A stretch of 57,759 nt of DNA, taken from JAAYCI01 sp047972265. GTDB lineage: Bacteria; Bacillota; Clostridia; Oscillospirales; Ruminococcaceae. Under the pieces are notes generated by a model, which was not told the DNA's origin, ran no database searches, and saw only the letters and a list, made by a program, of their open reading frames with translations. Position 1 is the first letter of the stretch, and each line of letters opens with the position of its first letter. The stretch covers positions 1 to 57,759 of the forward strand of contig JBKEAM010000019.1 in assembly GCA_047972265.1 (NCBI GenBank), written 5' to 3'. This document shows positions 42,828 to 51,680 of this stretch, one piece after another. The translations under genes and the position numbers were made by a program.

Positions 42828-44114
42828 ATGATTACCGCAGAGGAGATTATTAAAGGGCAAGAGAAAATATCGCTGGTGGGCTTAGGGTATGTGGGCCTGC
42901 CCATTGCGGTGGCTTTTTCTAAAAAAGCCCGTGTATTGGGGTTTGACAGCAACAGCGAAAAAATTTCAACCTACAAAAGCGGAAAAGATCCCACCGGAGA
43001 GGTTGGGGATAAAGAAGTAGCCGCCTGCACTGTAGATTTTACCTCGGACGCATCCCGTCTGCGAGAGGCGCGTTTCCATATAGTGGCGGTGCCTACCCCG
43101 GTGCGTGCAGATAAAACGCCAGACCTTGCCCCGGTAAAATCTGCCAGCCGCACAGTGGGGCAAAACCTTGTTAAGGGATCTGTAGTAGTGTACGAATCTA
43201 CCGTATACCCCGGCGTTACCGAAGAGGTTTGTGTGCCTATTTTAGAAGAAGCCTCGGGCATGCGTTGCGGTAGGGATTTTTTTGTGGGCTATTCTCCCGA
43301 GCGCATTAACCCCGGTGACGAAAATCATCGCCTGTGGAACATTGTAAAAATTGTTTCGGGCATGGACGAAAAAACCCTGGATATTGTTGCCAAAACCTAC
43401 GAGCTTGTAATAGAGGCGGGGGTATACCGCGCTTCCGGCATTCGTGTGGCAGAGGCCGCCAAAGTAATAGAAAACTGCCAAAGAGACATTAACATTGCCT
43501 TTATGAACGAGCTTGCCCTTATTTTTGGAGAAATGGGCATAGATACCCACGAGGTTTTAGAAGCGGCGGGTACCAAATGGAACTTTTTGCCCTTTAGGCC
43601 GGGCCTTGTGGGCGGGCACTGCATAGGGGTAGACCCCTACTACCTTACCTATTGTGCCGAGCAATACGGGTATCACTCCCAAATTATACTGGCAGGCCGC
43701 CGCATAAACGATGGAATGGGAAAATATGTGGCCGAGCGTGTGGTAAAACAACTAATTAAAGCAGGCGTTACCGTAAAGGGCGCCAAGGTGGCTGTTTTGG
43801 GCCTTACTTTTAAAGAAAATTGCCCCGATACCCGCAATACCCGGGTGGTGGATATTATACAGGAGCTGGGGGAATATGGCATTGTGCCACTGGTGTACGA
43901 TCCCATTGCCGACGCTATAGAAGCCAAGCGTGAGTATGGCATTGTACTTGCCTCAAAACAAGAACTGCTGCATTTAGACGCCGTAATAGGTGCCGTGGCG
44001 CACGATTGCTTTTGCGGGCTAAACACCGAAGATATGTTGAATGAAAGCGGCATAGTGGCAGATGTAAAGGGCGTACTGGCGGTACCGTCAAACCATTTGT
44101 ATTGGAGGCTGTGA
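42828..44114 (+). CDS. Nucleotide-sugar 6-dehydrogenase (UDP-GlcNAc/GalNAc type, TviB/WbpA-like)
   Basis: 428 residues from ATG 42828 behind AAGGAG. Rossmann motif SLVGLGYVGLPIAVAFSKK (about 16-34), VVYESTVYPGVTEEVCVPIL, YSPERINPGD, AAKVIENCQRDINIAFMNEL, and the catalytic-cysteine block GLVGGHCIGVDPYYLTYCAE (Cys near residue 265). The C-terminal NAD domain has LGLTFKENCPDTRNTRVVDI. The GDENHRL and NPGDE context is closer to TviB/WbpA-type UDP-N-acetylhexosamine dehydrogenases than to UDP-glucose dehydrogenase, but this call needs a tree. It makes a UDP-uronic acid with two NAD+. The epimerase gene follows at once. Confidence 0.93.
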   Translation: MITAEEIIKGQEKISLVGLGYVGLPIAVAFSKKARVLGFDSNSEKISTYKSGKDPTGEVGDKEVAACTVDFTSDASRLREARFHIVAVPTPVRADKTPDLAPVKSASRTVGQNLVKGSVVVYESTVYPGVTEEVCVPILEEASGMRCGRDFFVGYSPERINPGDENHRLWNIVKIVSGMDEKTLDIVAKTYELVIEAGVYRASGIRVAEAAKVIENCQRDINIAFMNELALIFGEMGIDTHEVLEAAGTKWNFLPFRPGLVGGHCIGVDPYYLTYCAEQYGYHSQIILAGRRINDGMGKYVAERVVKQLIKAGVTVKGAKVAVLGLTFKENCPDTRNTRVVDIIQELGEYGIVPLVYDPIADAIEAKREYGIVLASKQELLHLDAVIGAVAHDCFCGLNTEDMLNESGIVADVKGVLAVPSNHLYWRL

Positions 44115-44116
44115 GC

Positions 44117-45097
44117 ATGAAGAAGATATTTGTAACGGGCAGTGCCGGGTTTATTGGGTTTCATCTTTGCAAAACCCTGTTAGAGCAAGGGGCACAGGTA
44201 ACCGGGCTGGACAGTATGAACCAGTACTATGATGTGCAGCTTAAAAAAGACCGTTTAAAGATTTTAAAGCAGTACCCCGGCTTTTGCTTTGTACAGGGCC
44301 AGCTGGAAGATAGAGACTTGATACTTCGCATGGTTAAGGAGGGCAAGTTTGACGCTGTGGTAAACCTTGCCGCGCAAGCGGGGGTGCGGTATAGCCTTAC
44401 CAATCCCGAGGCCTATATTTCCACAAACCTTGTGGGCTTTTTTAATATTTTAGATGCCTGCAAGCAAGCGGGGGTGGGGCATTTTGTGTATGCGTCCTCC
44501 AGCTCTGTATACGGTACCAACACAAACCTGCCGTTTGGAGAAAAAGACCAGGTAGATACCCCGGTAAGTCTGTATGCCGCAACCAAAAAAGCCGATGAAT
44601 TGATTGCGCACTCTTACAGCCACATGTTTGGGCTGCCCACCACAGGCTTTAGGTTTTTTACGGTGTACGGCCCCTATGGCAGGCCGGATATGGCTCTGTT
44701 TAAATTTACCAAAGCCATTTTGGCAGATGAGCCCATTGAGGTATACAACAATGGCGATATGCAGCGCGATTTTACCTATGTGGAGGATATTGTGCGCGGT
44801 ATTATTGCCCTGCTGGATAAATCGGCCGCTTTGCAGCCAAACAGGGTACCTTATGAGGTGTACAACATAGGCAACAATGCGCCGGTACAGCTTATGGAGT
44901 TTGTCTCTGCCATAGAGCGAGAGCTGGGTAAAAAAGCACAGGTTGTGTTTAAGCCCTTGCAGCCGGGCGATGTGCAAAACACCTATGCCGATGTTACAGC
45001 CCTGCAAACCGATACAGGGTTTGCCCCCGCAACAAGCCTAGAAAGCGGTGTAAAAGCATTTGTAAATTGGTACAAAGAGTATTATAAAGTGGATTAA
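44117..45097 (+). CDS. UDP-uronate 4-epimerase (SDR extended family)
   Basis: 326 residues from ATG 44117 (GGAGG 9 bases upstream), 2 bases after the dehydrogenase. NAD-binding IFVTGSAGFIGFHLCKTLLE, catalytic YASSSSVYG and YAATKKADELIA (the Y-x3-K pair), and FRFFTVYGPYGRPDMALFKF, characteristic of UDP-glucuronate 4-epimerases such as Cap1J. It would turn the uronic acid made by the previous enzyme into its galacto epimer (GalA or GalNAcA), giving an acidic polymer. Confidence 0.95.
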   Translation: MKKIFVTGSAGFIGFHLCKTLLEQGAQVTGLDSMNQYYDVQLKKDRLKILKQYPGFCFVQGQLEDRDLILRMVKEGKFDAVVNLAAQAGVRYSLTNPEAYISTNLVGFFNILDACKQAGVGHFVYASSSSVYGTNTNLPFGEKDQVDTPVSLYAATKKADELIAHSYSHMFGLPTTGFRFFTVYGPYGRPDMALFKFTKAILADEPIEVYNNGDMQRDFTYVEDIVRGIIALLDKSAALQPNRVPYEVYNIGNNAPVQLMEFVSAIERELGKKAQVVFKPLQPGDVQNTYADVTALQTDTGFAPATSLESGVKAFVNWYKEYYKVD

Positions 45098-45274
45098 AAC
45101 AAAAAGTTTAAAATGTAATATGCTGGCTCCGGTATATGTACAGTTGATTGCGAGTGTTATGTAAGGGTTTTTAGATGTTTTAGTGGCCCGATTGCAGGGA
45201 TTTGAACTTACCAGATAAAACATACAGAATTTTAAAAAACAATGATTTAAGAATAAAAGGGAGGCGGTGAAAAC

Positions 45275-47149
45275 ATGTGCGGAATTTGCGGCTATAGTGC
45301 CCGGCAAAGAATGTTAGATGAAGAACTAAAAGCCATGAACGACACCATGCTTCACCGCGGGCCAAACGACAGCGGAGAAGAAACGTTTTTTGCCGCCAAC
45401 AGGTGGGTGGGGCTTGCACACCGCAGGCTTTCTATTCAAGACCTTTCTCCGCTGGGGCATCAGCCCATGCATTCTGCTGGCAAAGAGGTTAGCATTGTTT
45501 TTAATGGAGAAATATACAATTACAAAGAGTTGAAAAAACAACTGGATTATCCCTTTGTATCCAATTGTGACACAGAAGTGATAGTTGCGGCGTATTTAAA
45601 GTGGGGCAAAGATTGTTTGCAGCATTTTAACGGTATGTTTGCTTTTGTAATTTACGACCATAGAGATAACAGTATGTTTATGGCTCGAGACAGAATTGGC
45701 AAAAAGCCTCTGTATTACTGGAAAGAGGATGCTGTTTTTGCCTTTGCGTCGGAGCTAAAGGCAATTATGGCTTACCCCGGTTTTACAAAGCAGATAAGGC
45801 AGGAGGTACTGCCCCGGTACTTATACCAAGGGTACATTGCCGCGCCGGATACAATTTTTAAAAATGTATATAAGCTGCCGGCAGGGCATTTTGCCCTATA
45901 TAAAAACGGTGGGCTAAACCTGTATTGCTATTGGGATATTACCAAGGTGTACCACGGCAAAAAAACAACACCGGTAGCCAGCTACGGGCAGGCAAAAGAA
46001 GAACTGCACCATATTTTAAAGCAGGCGGTAAAACGCCGTATGATAGCGGATGTGCCGCTGGGCAGCTTTTTAAGCGGCGGGTACGATTCTTCTTTGGTAA
46101 GTGCTTTAGCACAAAGTGTAAGTGATGAGCCGCTAAAAACCTACTGCATCGGCTTTGAAGAAAAAGAGCTGAACGAGGCGGGTTTTGCAAAACAGGTGGC
46201 ACAGCACTTGGGCACAAAGCATACCGAGCTGTATGTGCAGGAAGAAGAAATGCGCCAACTGGTAGAGAGTATACCCCAGTATTATGATGAGCCTTTTGGC
46301 GATGATTCTCAAATTCCTACCATGCTGGTATCTCAGCTTGCACGGCAGGATGTTACGGTAGCGCTCTCTGGGGATGGGGGCGATGAGTTTTTCTGTGGGT
46401 ATTCTTTATATAATAAATTACCCAAAGTAAAACAGCTGGACGGCATTGGTGGTTTGCTGCATGCGATTTGCAACGCGCTGCCCCTGCGCCGTGCACAGCT
46501 TTTAAAAAAGCTGCCCGATGCGGTGCAGGTAATTGCAGAAAACCGAGATAAAGAAACAAAGGTGCAGTTTGGCAACGGCTTTTACCCTGCGCTGGCACGG
46601 CAAATTGCCGGGCAGGGTCTACCCGAAAAGTACCGTGAAGAAGTTGGATTTGCCGAGAGCAATTGGCAAGTGCGCCGCATGCTGTTGGATATGAAGCACT
46701 TTTTACCGGAAGATATCCTTTGTAAGGTAGACAGGGCCTCGATGAAATATTCTATAGAGGCACGTTGCCCTATTTTGGATGTAGAGGTTATGGAATATTC
46801 TTTTGGCTTGCCCCATGCTTTTAAATATGCAAAAGGGCAGGGCAAACGAATACTGCGGGATATAACATACGAGTATATACCCAAAGATTTATTAGACCGC
46901 CCCAAACGCGGGTTTGATGTGCCGACAGAAAAGTGGCTGCGGGGCAGCTTAAAAGAACGGTTGCTTGCCTTTGGCCAGCCAAGCATTCTGCAAAAGCAGG
47001 GGCTGTTTGCCCCCGAAACAGCAGATATTATAAAAGCGTATGTACTAAACGGAGAACAGAGCCCGGGCCAAAGCGGGCGGCATACCAAACTAGTGTGGAA
47101 TTATTTTGTCTTTCAGCTTTGGTACGAAAAATATATAGGGATTTTGTAA
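45275..47149 (+). CDS. asnB: Glutamine-hydrolysing asparagine synthase
   Basis: 624 residues. Class II glutaminase with the N-terminal nucleophile (MCGICGYS; Cys-2 after processing) and VFNGEIYNYKEL. The synthase domain has the ATP pyrophosphatase loop PLGSFLSGGYDSSLVSALAQ and VALSGDGGDEFFCGYSLY, and KVDRASMKYSIEARCPILD follows. The classic enzyme makes asparagine. In capsule and O-antigen loci close relatives amidate uronic acids, which fits the dehydrogenase and epimerase just upstream. GGGAGG precedes the ATG. The 180 bases before it hold no gene; a promoter there is possible but weak. Confidence 0.95.
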   Translation: MCGICGYSARQRMLDEELKAMNDTMLHRGPNDSGEETFFAANRWVGLAHRRLSIQDLSPLGHQPMHSAGKEVSIVFNGEIYNYKELKKQLDYPFVSNCDTEVIVAAYLKWGKDCLQHFNGMFAFVIYDHRDNSMFMARDRIGKKPLYYWKEDAVFAFASELKAIMAYPGFTKQIRQEVLPRYLYQGYIAAPDTIFKNVYKLPAGHFALYKNGGLNLYCYWDITKVYHGKKTTPVASYGQAKEELHHILKQAVKRRMIADVPLGSFLSGGYDSSLVSALAQSVSDEPLKTYCIGFEEKELNEAGFAKQVAQHLGTKHTELYVQEEEMRQLVESIPQYYDEPFGDDSQIPTMLVSQLARQDVTVALSGDGGDEFFCGYSLYNKLPKVKQLDGIGGLLHAICNALPLRRAQLLKKLPDAVQVIAENRDKETKVQFGNGFYPALARQIAGQGLPEKYREEVGFAESNWQVRRMLLDMKHFLPEDILCKVDRASMKYSIEARCPILDVEVMEYSFGLPHAFKYAKGQGKRILRDITYEYIPKDLLDRPKRGFDVPTEKWLRGSLKERLLAFGQPSILQKQGLFAPETADIIKAYVLNGEQSPGQSGRHTKLVWNYFVFQLWYEKYIGIL

Positions 47150-47169
47150 AATTAAAACAGGAGGCCGGT

Positions 47170-48279
47170 ATGCTGCGTGTATTAAACATTATGGGATCGT
47201 TGCAGCTTGGTGGTTTAGAAACCACCGTAATGCACCATTACCGGCACATAGATAGAAAAAAAGTACAGTTTGATTTTTTGTTAAACGAAGCGCCCGGCAG
47301 TTATTACGAGGAAGAAGCAGCGTCACTTGGCGCCAATATATACAGGCGTACAAGGCGTGCTAAAAACCCTATAGCCTGCCAAAACGAGTTGCTTTGCATT
47401 TTGCGGCAAGACCCGGAGATACAAATTGTGCATATCCATGGGGAAGAACCTGTAATGGGGTTGGATGCGCGCACGGCGCGCAAAGCGGGGGTAAAGGTGC
47501 GCATGACGCACAGCCGCAGTGCCCTGCCGCATATTGGGTTTGTAAAAAAGCTGTTTCGCCCCATGCTGCTTAAAAATGCAACCCACTGGCTTGCCTGCTC
47601 TACCGAGGCAGGGGTGTCTTTATATGGCAAAAACGCAAAAAGCAGGGTGATTTTGCTAAACAATGCAAGGCCGCTTAGCCCCTTTTTTTATAACCCGGCA
47701 ATACGGGCAGAGGTAAAAAAAGAACTTGGGCTAACAACAGAACTGGTGCTGGTGAATGTGGGGCGCCTGCATGTGCAAAAAAACCAACTATTTTTGCTGG
47801 AGGTTTTTGCAGAGATTTATAAACAAAACCCAAGCACCGTGCTGCTGTTGGCGGGCGATGGTGCAGAGCTGCAAGCCTTGCAGCAACGGGCAAAGCCGCT
47901 AAGTATAGAACAGAATGTGCGTTTTTTGGGGCGCTGCAACCAAGTGGAGCGATTACTACAAGCGGCGGATATTTTTATGCTTCCCTCTGTAAACGAGGGG
48001 CTGCCCGGATCTGCCATAGAGGCACAGGCGGCGGGCCTGCCCTGCCTAGTAAGCGATACAGTAACCAAAGAGTGTGATATTACCCAAAGGGTGCAGTTTT
48101 TGCCCATTGATAGGGGCATTGGGTGCTGGGTACAGGCTGTAAACAATGTGCGAAGTACCCTGCCCGACAGAGATGTAAAACAAACTATAGAGCAATCTGG
48201 CTACGAAATACAAGAAGCAGCAGACCGCTTACAAAAACTGTATTTTGAAGCATTGGAAGAAGCAAAAGAGCAAATTTAA
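47170..48279 (+). CDS. GT4-family glycosyltransferase (EpsF-like)
   Basis: 369 residues from ATG 47170 behind AGGAGG; a longer frame from 46933 lies inside asnB and is not used. N-terminal GSLQLGGLETTVMHHYRHID, typical of EpsF/CpsF GT4 enzymes; donor domain with LVNVGRLHVQKNQLFLLEVF, FLGRCNQVERLLQAADIFML and PSVNEGLPGSAIEAQAAGLP (E-x7-E). Cytoplasmic or membrane-associated; adds one sugar to the lipid-linked unit. Confidence 0.94.
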   Translation: MLRVLNIMGSLQLGGLETTVMHHYRHIDRKKVQFDFLLNEAPGSYYEEEAASLGANIYRRTRRAKNPIACQNELLCILRQDPEIQIVHIHGEEPVMGLDARTARKAGVKVRMTHSRSALPHIGFVKKLFRPMLLKNATHWLACSTEAGVSLYGKNAKSRVILLNNARPLSPFFYNPAIRAEVKKELGLTTELVLVNVGRLHVQKNQLFLLEVFAEIYKQNPSTVLLLAGDGAELQALQQRAKPLSIEQNVRFLGRCNQVERLLQAADIFMLPSVNEGLPGSAIEAQAAGLPCLVSDTVTKECDITQRVQFLPIDRGIGCWVQAVNNVRSTLPDRDVKQTIEQSGYEIQEAADRLQKLYFEALEEAKEQI

Positions 48280-48298
48280 ACCCACCGGGAGGTTAAAT

Positions 48299-49513
48299 AT
48301 GAAAATACTAATGGTAAATAAATTTTTGTACCCCAACGGTGGGTCCGAAACATACATATTCCGGCTTGGAGAGTATTTTGCCTCGGCCGGGCATGAGGTA
48401 GAATATTTTGGAATGCAGGACGAGCGCAACGTTGTTACCAATACCGCGGGGCAGTATACCTCTAACCTCGATTTTCATTCCTCCTCTTTGCAAAAGCTGG
48501 TGTACCCATTTAAAATTATTTACTCAAAAGAAAGCCGAAAAAAACTGGCCGATGTAATACAAAGTTTTAAGCCGGATGTTATCCATTTAAACAATATCAA
48601 TTTTCAGCTGACGCCATCCATTATTTACGAGGCAAAAAAATGGAAAGTGCCCACTGTGATGACGGCGCACGACTACCAAATGGTATGCCCAAACCACATG
48701 ATGTACCGCCCGGTAGAGGGTAAGCCCTGCCAACGCTGCGTGGGGGGGCATTATTCTAACTGCATTAAAAACAAGTGCATTCATGGTTCTACCGCAAAAA
48801 GCCTTTTGGGTGTGTTAGAGGCGACTTTTTACAAAAGCAGAAAAACCTATGCCTTGCTGGACGCGGTGATATGCCCCAGTTACTTTTTAGAGAAGAGGTT
48901 GCTGGTAGAGCCGGTTTTTAAAAATAAAACCGAGGTGCTGCACAATTTTGTAGACACACCCGATTTAGAGCCGGAGCCAAAGCAGGAATATGTGCTGTAT
49001 TTTGGGAGGTACTCTAAAGAAAAAGGGATAGAAACGCTGCTGGAGGCAAGCCGCAGGCTGCCCCAGGTAAACTTTGTATTTGCGGGCAAAGGGCCTATGG
49101 GAGATATGATACCGGAGCAGGATAATGTTAAAAATGTGGGCTTTATACAGGGAAAAGAGCTAAACCAGCTGGTGGCCAATGCCCTGTTTACGGTATACCC
49201 GTCGGAATGGTATGAAAACTGTCCCTTTTCTGTAATGGAATCTCAGGCATGTGGTACCCCTGTGCTGGGTTCGGGTATAGGGGGCATACCAGAACTGATA
49301 GAGGATGGAGAAACCGGCCTGTTATTTATGCCGGGAGACATAAAGGATTTAAGCGCAAAAATATTTAGGCTTTGGCAAGACAGAGACCTGCTGGACTATA
49401 TGACAGAAAATTGCAGGCAAATAGAGTTTGACGCCGTACAAAAGTATGCAGATAAGTTGCTTTTGATATACGCCAAAGCGGGCGCAGGAGGAAACGAAGA
49501 TGGCAAAGCGTAA
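48299..49513 (+). CDS. GT4-family glycosyltransferase
   Basis: 404 residues from ATG 48299 behind GGGAGG. NKFLYPNGGSETYIFRLGEY opens the acceptor domain. A cysteine-rich insert (ANHMMYR...GKPCQRCVGGHYSNC, then KNKCIHGS) is found in a subgroup of GT4 enzymes. The donor domain has LYFGRYSKEKGIETLLEA, FAGKGPMGD, and ENCPFSVMESQACGTPVLGS. It overlaps the radical SAM gene by 14 bases. Confidence 0.94.
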   Translation: MKILMVNKFLYPNGGSETYIFRLGEYFASAGHEVEYFGMQDERNVVTNTAGQYTSNLDFHSSSLQKLVYPFKIIYSKESRKKLADVIQSFKPDVIHLNNINFQLTPSIIYEAKKWKVPTVMTAHDYQMVCPNHMMYRPVEGKPCQRCVGGHYSNCIKNKCIHGSTAKSLLGVLEATFYKSRKTYALLDAVICPSYFLEKRLLVEPVFKNKTEVLHNFVDTPDLEPEPKQEYVLYFGRYSKEKGIETLLEASRRLPQVNFVFAGKGPMGDMIPEQDNVKNVGFIQGKELNQLVANALFTVYPSEWYENCPFSVMESQACGTPVLGSGIGGIPELIEDGETGLLFMPGDIKDLSAKIFRLWQDRDLLDYMTENCRQIEFDAVQKYADKLLLIYAKAGAGGNEDGKA

Positions 49514-50513
49514 ACTGCATGGTTCTTTAATAACAACCTACCGTTGCAATGCGCACTGCAATATGTGCGATTGCTTTAGAAACCCCACTCGTGCTGATGA
49601 AGAATGGGGCGTGGATATGATTGAAAAAATGCCCGAAATGGCATTTACCAATATTACCGGCGGAGAAAGTTTTATACGCAAAGACATAAAAGAGATAGTG
49701 CGGGCTTTATACAAAAAAACAAACCGCATTGTTATATCTACCAACGGCTATTTTACAGACAGAATACTGGAGTTGTGCGAAGAATTTCCGCAGGTGGGCA
49801 TTCGCATAAGCATAGAGGGTTTGCAGGAAACAAACGATAAAATACGGGGCATTCCCGATGGGTTTAACCGGGGCTACAATACCCTAAAAAAACTGGTTGA
49901 AATGAACCACCCCGACGTAGGCTTTGGCATGACTGTGCAGGATATGAACTGCCAAGACCTTGTGCCGCTGTATGAGCTGGCAGATGAATTGGATATGGAG
50001 TTTGCCACGGCGGCCTTACACAATTCTTTTTATTTTCGCAAATTAGACAACAAAATAGTGGATAAAAAACAGGTGGCCGAAGAGTTTGAAAAACTGATAA
50101 ACAGGCTACTAAGTTCTAACTCTCCTAAAAAATGGTTTAGGGCATACTTTAACCATGGGCTTATTAACTATGTGTACGGCAGGCCGCGCCTGTTGCCCTG
50201 TGACATGGGCAGCAATGCCTTTTTTTTAGACCCCTACGGGGATGTGATACCCTGCAATGGTATGGATGAAAAAATGCCGATGGGCAACTTGCATCAAAAC
50301 ACGTGGGAAGAAATATGGAATTCTGAGCAGGCAAAAAAGGTGCGGCAAGCAGTAAAAAACTGCCCTAAAAACTGCTGGATGATAGGCAGTGTATCGCCTG
50401 CAATGCGCCAAAGGATATGGACGCCCGCCGCCTGGGTATTAAAGCATAAAATAAAGGGCGGCTATAAATTAAGCGAAAACGCATTTATAAAGCAGGAAGG
50501 CAGCAAGGCATGA
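49500..50513 (+). CDS. Radical SAM/SPASM-domain protein
   Basis: 337 residues. The radical SAM cluster motif is C16-x3-C20-x2-C23 (TYRCNAHCNMC), and NITGGESFIRKDIKEIVRAL is the GGE SAM-binding block. A C-terminal SPASM segment has cysteines in LLPCDMGSNAFFLDPYGDVI, IPCNGMDE and KNCPKNCWM, enough for an auxiliary Fe-S cluster. Family members modify peptides (sactipeptides, PQQ) or sugars. No precursor peptide gene is visible nearby. The gene overlaps GT genes on both sides (14 bases and ATGA), so a sugar-modifying or glycan-linked role is more likely than peptide maturation. Confidence 0.92.
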   Translation: MAKRKLHGSLITTYRCNAHCNMCDCFRNPTRADEEWGVDMIEKMPEMAFTNITGGESFIRKDIKEIVRALYKKTNRIVISTNGYFTDRILELCEEFPQVGIRISIEGLQETNDKIRGIPDGFNRGYNTLKKLVEMNHPDVGFGMTVQDMNCQDLVPLYELADELDMEFATAALHNSFYFRKLDNKIVDKKQVAEEFEKLINRLLSSNSPKKWFRAYFNHGLINYVYGRPRLLPCDMGSNAFFLDPYGDVIPCNGMDEKMPMGNLHQNTWEEIWNSEQAKKVRQAVKNCPKNCWMIGSVSPAMRQRIWTPAAWVLKHKIKGGYKLSENAFIKQEGSKA

Positions 50514-51652
50514 AGATTGCCATGATAGGCCACAAACGCATCCCATCGCGGGAGGGTGGTGTGGAGATAGTGGTGGAGCAGCTTGCTGTGCGCATGGTGC
50601 AGCAAGGGCATACTGTGCATGCATATAACCGGCTGGGCAAGCATGTGTCTACAAAAAAAGCAGGGCAGGGCATCAGGCAAAAAAGCTACCAAGGGGTATG
50701 TTTGCTGCGCATCCCTACCTTAAATATACGCGGGCTGGATGCCTTACTGTACTCGGTTTTTGCAACACTGCGTGCTTTGTTTGGAGGGTATGATGTGATC
50801 CACTACCATTCCGAAGGGCCCTGTGCCATGCTATGGCTGCCCCGCCTATTTGGCATAAAAACGGTTGCCACAATACACGGGCTGGATTGGCAGCGTGCTA
50901 AATGGGGAGGATTTGCAAAAAACTACCTTCTGTTTGGCGAAAAAACAGCGGCAAAACATGCAGGGGCTGTAACCGTACTTTCTAAAAATGTGCAGGACTA
51001 TTTTAAACAAACTTACGGACGGGATACGGTTTTTTTACCCAATGGGGTGGTTAAAGCAAATAATATCCCGGCAAAAGAAATAGAGAAAGAGTACGGATTA
51101 AAAAAAGATGGGTATATCCTGTTTTTATCCCGTCTGGTGCCGGAAAAGGGCCTGCTGTATTTATTACAGGCCTACCGCAACGTTGATACAGAGGTACGCC
51201 TTGTGGTGGCAGGGGGCGCAAGCCACTCGGCAGAATATGTGGAGCAGGTGCAAAAAGAGGCAGCAAAAGACCCTCGTGTGCTGATGACTGGTTTTGTAGA
51301 GGGCAGAATGCTGGAGGAACTTTTTAGCAACTGCAAGCTGTATGTGCTGCCCAGCGATATAGAGGGGATGCCTATTAGCCTGTTGGAGGCAATGAGCTAC
51401 GGATGCCGATGCCTTACAAGCGATATTGCAGAGAGTGTACAGGTGATAGAAGAGTATGGCGAAACCTTTGCCAAAGGGGATGTACGAAGCCTGCAAGCTA
51501 AATTAACGGCTATGTTAAACAACGCGAGCCGATACACACCAAAAGAAATAAGTGATTTTGTGGTGAAAAAGTACAATTGGGATAGTATTGTAAGCGAGTA
51601 TATTGCATTGTATAGTACCGCAAAACAAAACAAAAAAGCACGGGGCAAATAA
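50510..51652 (+). CDS. GT4-family glycosyltransferase with DUF1972-like N-terminus (rhamnosyltransferase type)
   Basis: 380 residues, starting in the stop of the radical SAM gene. IAMIGHKRIPSREGGVEIVV is the DUF1972 motif found in Cps2T/WsaF-like rhamnosyltransferases; HYHSEGPCAMLWLPRLFG and VATIHGLDWQRAKWGGFA follow. Donor domain: ILFLSRLVPEKGLLYLLQAY, VVAGGASHSAEYVEQVQK, LPSDIEGMPISLLEAMSYG. The last gene of the locus, ending in the arm of a terminator. Confidence 0.95.
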   Translation: MKIAMIGHKRIPSREGGVEIVVEQLAVRMVQQGHTVHAYNRLGKHVSTKKAGQGIRQKSYQGVCLLRIPTLNIRGLDALLYSVFATLRALFGGYDVIHYHSEGPCAMLWLPRLFGIKTVATIHGLDWQRAKWGGFAKNYLLFGEKTAAKHAGAVTVLSKNVQDYFKQTYGRDTVFLPNGVVKANNIPAKEIEKEYGLKKDGYILFLSRLVPEKGLLYLLQAYRNVDTEVRLVVAGGASHSAEYVEQVQKEAAKDPRVLMTGFVEGRMLEELFSNCKLYVLPSDIEGMPISLLEAMSYGCRCLTSDIAESVQVIEEYGETFAKGDVRSLQAKLTAMLNNASRYTPKEISDFVVKKYNWDSIVSEYIALYSTAKQNKKARGK

Positions 51653-51667
51653 GCCCGGTGCTTTTTA
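51635..51667. terminator. Terminator at the end of the polysaccharide locus
   Basis: AAAAAGCACGGG, beginning inside the last codons of the GT gene, pairs with CCCGGTGCTTTTT after the stop with a bulged base. It also serves the convergent deformylase gene. Confidence 0.8.
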
Positions 51668-51680
51668 TATTGGCAGGATT

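Noticed and set aside
45190..45215. tRNA T-arm-like string (GGGATTTGAAC) in the gap before asnB
   Set aside because: Only the T-arm-like piece is present. No acceptor, D or anticodon arms can be folded around it on either strand.
46933..47169. In-frame N-terminal extension of the EpsF-like glycosyltransferase
   Set aside because: It lies inside asnB, and a good AGGAGG precedes the internal ATG at 47170 where family homology begins.
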